64,000 nucleotides of DNA. It comes from Diaporthe sp. PMI_573. Its lineage: Eukaryota; Ascomycota; Sordariomycetes; Diaporthales; Diaporthaceae. The notes below the pieces were generated by a model. The model searched no databases, was not told the origin of the DNA, and was given only the letters and a program-made list of their open reading frames with translations. Made by a program: the position numbers and the translations under genes. The DNA lies in assembly GCA_021399435.1 (NCBI GenBank), contig JAJTUP010000017.1:1-64000 (forward strand). Direction: 5' to 3'. Position 1 is the first letter of the stretch; every line of letters begins with the position of its first letter. Positions 61,756-64,000 of the stretch are shown here, in pieces.

Positions 61756-63634
61756 TCATCGTCGGCCTCGAGATCGAAGTAATGGGTGAATGCTTGCGTC
61801 TGTTGGGACGTACACCGATGTGGACGTGCGCGTCCCTGGTCTCTGGTTCGAGAGGTGCCATCCCAGAGGGAGTTCATGCTTTTCTGCCTGTTCATCCAAG
61901 TTACCCGCCGAGAACCACTCCTGAAAGTTTGAAACCAGCTCTTCTTCCAGTGGCTTCACCACATGTTTAAAAAGCAAGTCTCGAACGTCTTGCATAGAAG
62001 GGTTGGGTCCCAATTTGGTGTCTGGATGCAAACATGTATCGATGGCGTTTCGGTATCTCAATGAGAATATGTGCTGTTTTCGACGCGAGAATGCACTCAT
62101 GGCGTGAAATGAAAAGTCCCTGGCACCAGATAGCTCCCGTTTCAGCTCTAGAAAGTCCTCAAGTCGCTGTCCCAGGTGCAGTTCCAGAAGAATGACTCCA
62201 AGTTCGAGGATTTCTGGATATCTATGAAGGCTGAACGCCTCCTTTGATCTGCCGTCTTCTGTGGTCTGTATGTCTGATACGCCAAGGAACGGCCGTAAGG
62301 GGATGCGACTGCCGCTCCGGAAAAATACGATCTTTTCTCGGCTCCACCCACCTCGCACCCAAAGGCCTCCGTACAGATGGTGGAGGCTCCATGCAAGGAT
62401 GACGGCAAGAGCCCATTTTGAAGTCTCGGGCCATTCTTTCTGAGGCGATGCGAGGATATCTTTGAGGTTGACTTCTTCCTTCAGACTGTCCTGCTTAATC
62501 GTACGCTCGTCTGCGATTTTGCTAGATGGGTGCAGAACACCTCTATTTAAGATGAAGTTGAGTCGCAGCAGGTCTGCTGTCGAGGGGTCCTGAAGTACAC
62601 CATAGATACAGGGAATAGCCTCGGACGTGGAGGAGTCGTGAATCTCTTCGTACGGTTCTGCTTGACCCGGTAGTGAGAACCTGACCTTTTGTCTAGGGTG
62701 GCTTTGTCCAAGTGGTTAGATACTCCCTGGAGTCATTTTACGTGTAAGCCAAGTACTTACTTGATTTCTATATGGTCGCGAATGAGTAATTCATGCCAGA
62801 CGCCCCACTGTTGACTATCTTGGACCTGCTCAAGTAGAACACACAACGACTTTTGAACATCATTCGATACGGCCTGGTATGTCCCCATCCTTAGCCGGCT
62901 ACCTCGAAGAAACTGAGAATGGCAGTCACAGGACATTGCTTTGAACACCCCATCAGCGAATTCCCGCATCTCTGGACTAGGCTCGTTTGGCTGCGCCAAC
63001 ATGTCTTCATCGAAATCGTAGATATCATCTCCACAGCCTTGTATTTCATCAGTAATGAACTCAAGTTCTCGTTGCAGCTTCTTCCATTGGCTGGGGCTGC
63101 TCATCATCTCTGAATCGAGGATGTCTTTGGGCTCAAGGCCCGTAAGTTGACCGCCATTTTGAGAGATCAATACTTGGACCGTTTTGAGTCGCTCGTACTG
63201 GGAGACGCGCGTGCGTCCATCAACTGCTTTCCCCTGAGTCACAGCATGATTTCATTAGCCACTACCCATTCAATCACAGTGAAATATTGTGAAACAAAGG
63301 ATTCGGAAGGTCTGACTTTGGATTGAGTCAGATCTGGGCTGAATATCCGCTCCAGGTGGTCTGCCAGGTCTTTGATCTGTGACCTGAATTTTTCAATGCT
63401 ACCTTCTCTTTTCAGAGCCTCAAGGTGCTGCTGTAATGTTGCTGTAGATGACTGGATGTTTCCCAGGTATCCGTATCGTTTGTCGCGTTTATTGATCCTC
63501 TTTGACACGTCTCTACACAAGTTGCAGATGATCGGCAGAGTAGCCAAGATGAGATCTACTAATTTCACCGGCGAGGGACCACGGCGCTGGACACAGTCCT
63601 TGGCGTTATCAGTGACGCTGTTTGTGTTTCCCAT
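61756..63634 (-). CDS. DUF7580-type fungal protein, three exons, about 591 aa
   Basis: A Pezizomycotina-specific family of unknown function whose members are often linked to HeLo/prion-forming and immunity-like proteins; that link is general knowledge, not shown here. Exons 63634-63278, 63233-62761 and 62701-61756 give 592 codons. The N-terminal part is helical (PSPVKLVDLILATLPIICNL and a basic stretch). The central part has SCDCHSQFLRGSRLRMGTY. The C-terminal DUF7580 half has ILAWSLHHLYGGLWV, REKIVFF and SLHRYPEILELGVILLELHLG. Intron 1 is inferred as 44 nt (a 35-nt alternative also keeps frame). Intron 2 (62760-62702) ends in AAG with a CTAAC branch. The last 45 residues look less ordered; the other frame (HYFDLEADDDFYS) could be the true end if a frame change exists. 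Confidence 0.7.
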
Positions 63635-64000
63635 TGGTGATGTCTAGGTTGAGCCTTGCAGTTTGTGTCCTGTGGTCTTGTTTGGTAGAAGCCCGGTCGA
63701 GGTGCAGAGGGGAAGACTTGGGTGACAGTGGCACAGCCCACAGTGGAAACACCTGCAGGCCCAACAATGTCCTAAGCCATCCTTGGTGACACAAAACGCC
63801 CCAACCCAAAAAAAGCGAAATCAGCCTTGAGCGGGGCTCATGGTGAGTGAAGTCATGTGATCACTACGTTGCATATTGTTCTTGACACTCGAATGCGTCC
63901 TTTACTCGGCGAACTTGCAGCCATGGATCATTTCGACGGATATTGATATTCGGATTTCTGCGGACGCAAAGGATCACATAGATGGCACAGAATGAGTTCC
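63635..64000. other. Intergenic, window end
   Basis: Upstream region of the DUF7580 gene. No gene recognised. Confidence 0.4.

Overview
The window is nuclear DNA of a filamentous ascomycete, most likely a Sordariomycete. Coding regions are split by 45-90 nt spliceosomal introns with CTAAC/CTGAC-type branch sites. The gene content is typical of Pezizomycotina: CSN3, a fungal URA4-type dihydroorotase, a Mit1/CHD3-type remodeler, a CFEM/Pth11-type receptor, a heme-thiolate peroxygenase, DUF7580, and an NLR with an alpha/beta-hydrolase front end. The order-level placement is inference. Intron boundaries were worked out by hand from reading frame, splice signals and family similarity; most models close exactly in frame.

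Layout. (1) 0-16.7 kb, accessory and partly decaying: an SDR, an aldo/keto reductase with an in-frame stop, an M20 amidohydrolase, a five-exon AsaB/GA4-desaturase-like enzyme, a probable nuclear insert of mitochondrial DNA (about 8.0-8.9 kb), a broken hydrolase-NB-ARC-TPR NLR, a CorA fragment, a G-run/AT island/poly-A junction, a second SDR and a small four-helix membrane protein. (2) 18.3-39.5 kb, conserved housekeeping genes: a mitochondrial SPOUT rRNA methyltransferase divergent from a large PHD-SNF2 remodeler, a CCCH zinc-finger protein, dihydroorotase, CSN3 and RPA70. (3) 39.8-61.4 kb, rich in oxidoreductases: a secreted carboxylesterase, two P450s, an FAD monooxygenase, a secreted GMC oxidoreductase, a secreted heme-thiolate peroxygenase and a zinc-type alcohol dehydrogenase, with a CFEM/Pth11-like receptor among them. 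(4) 61.7-63.6 kb: a DUF7580-type protein.

The housekeeping genes act in unrelated processes (mitochondrial ribosome, chromatin, pyrimidine synthesis, COP9 signalosome, replication). The oxidative block has no polyketide synthase, NRPS or terpene synthase in view. It could be a catabolic or detoxification neighbourhood, or the edge of a metabolite cluster; co-function is inference. The most unusual observations are the NLR relic whose hydrolase nucleophile serine reads as glycine, repeated inferred use of AAG 3' splice sites and two GC-AG introns, the mitochondrial-like insert, and a diverged repeat upstream of two of the redox genes.
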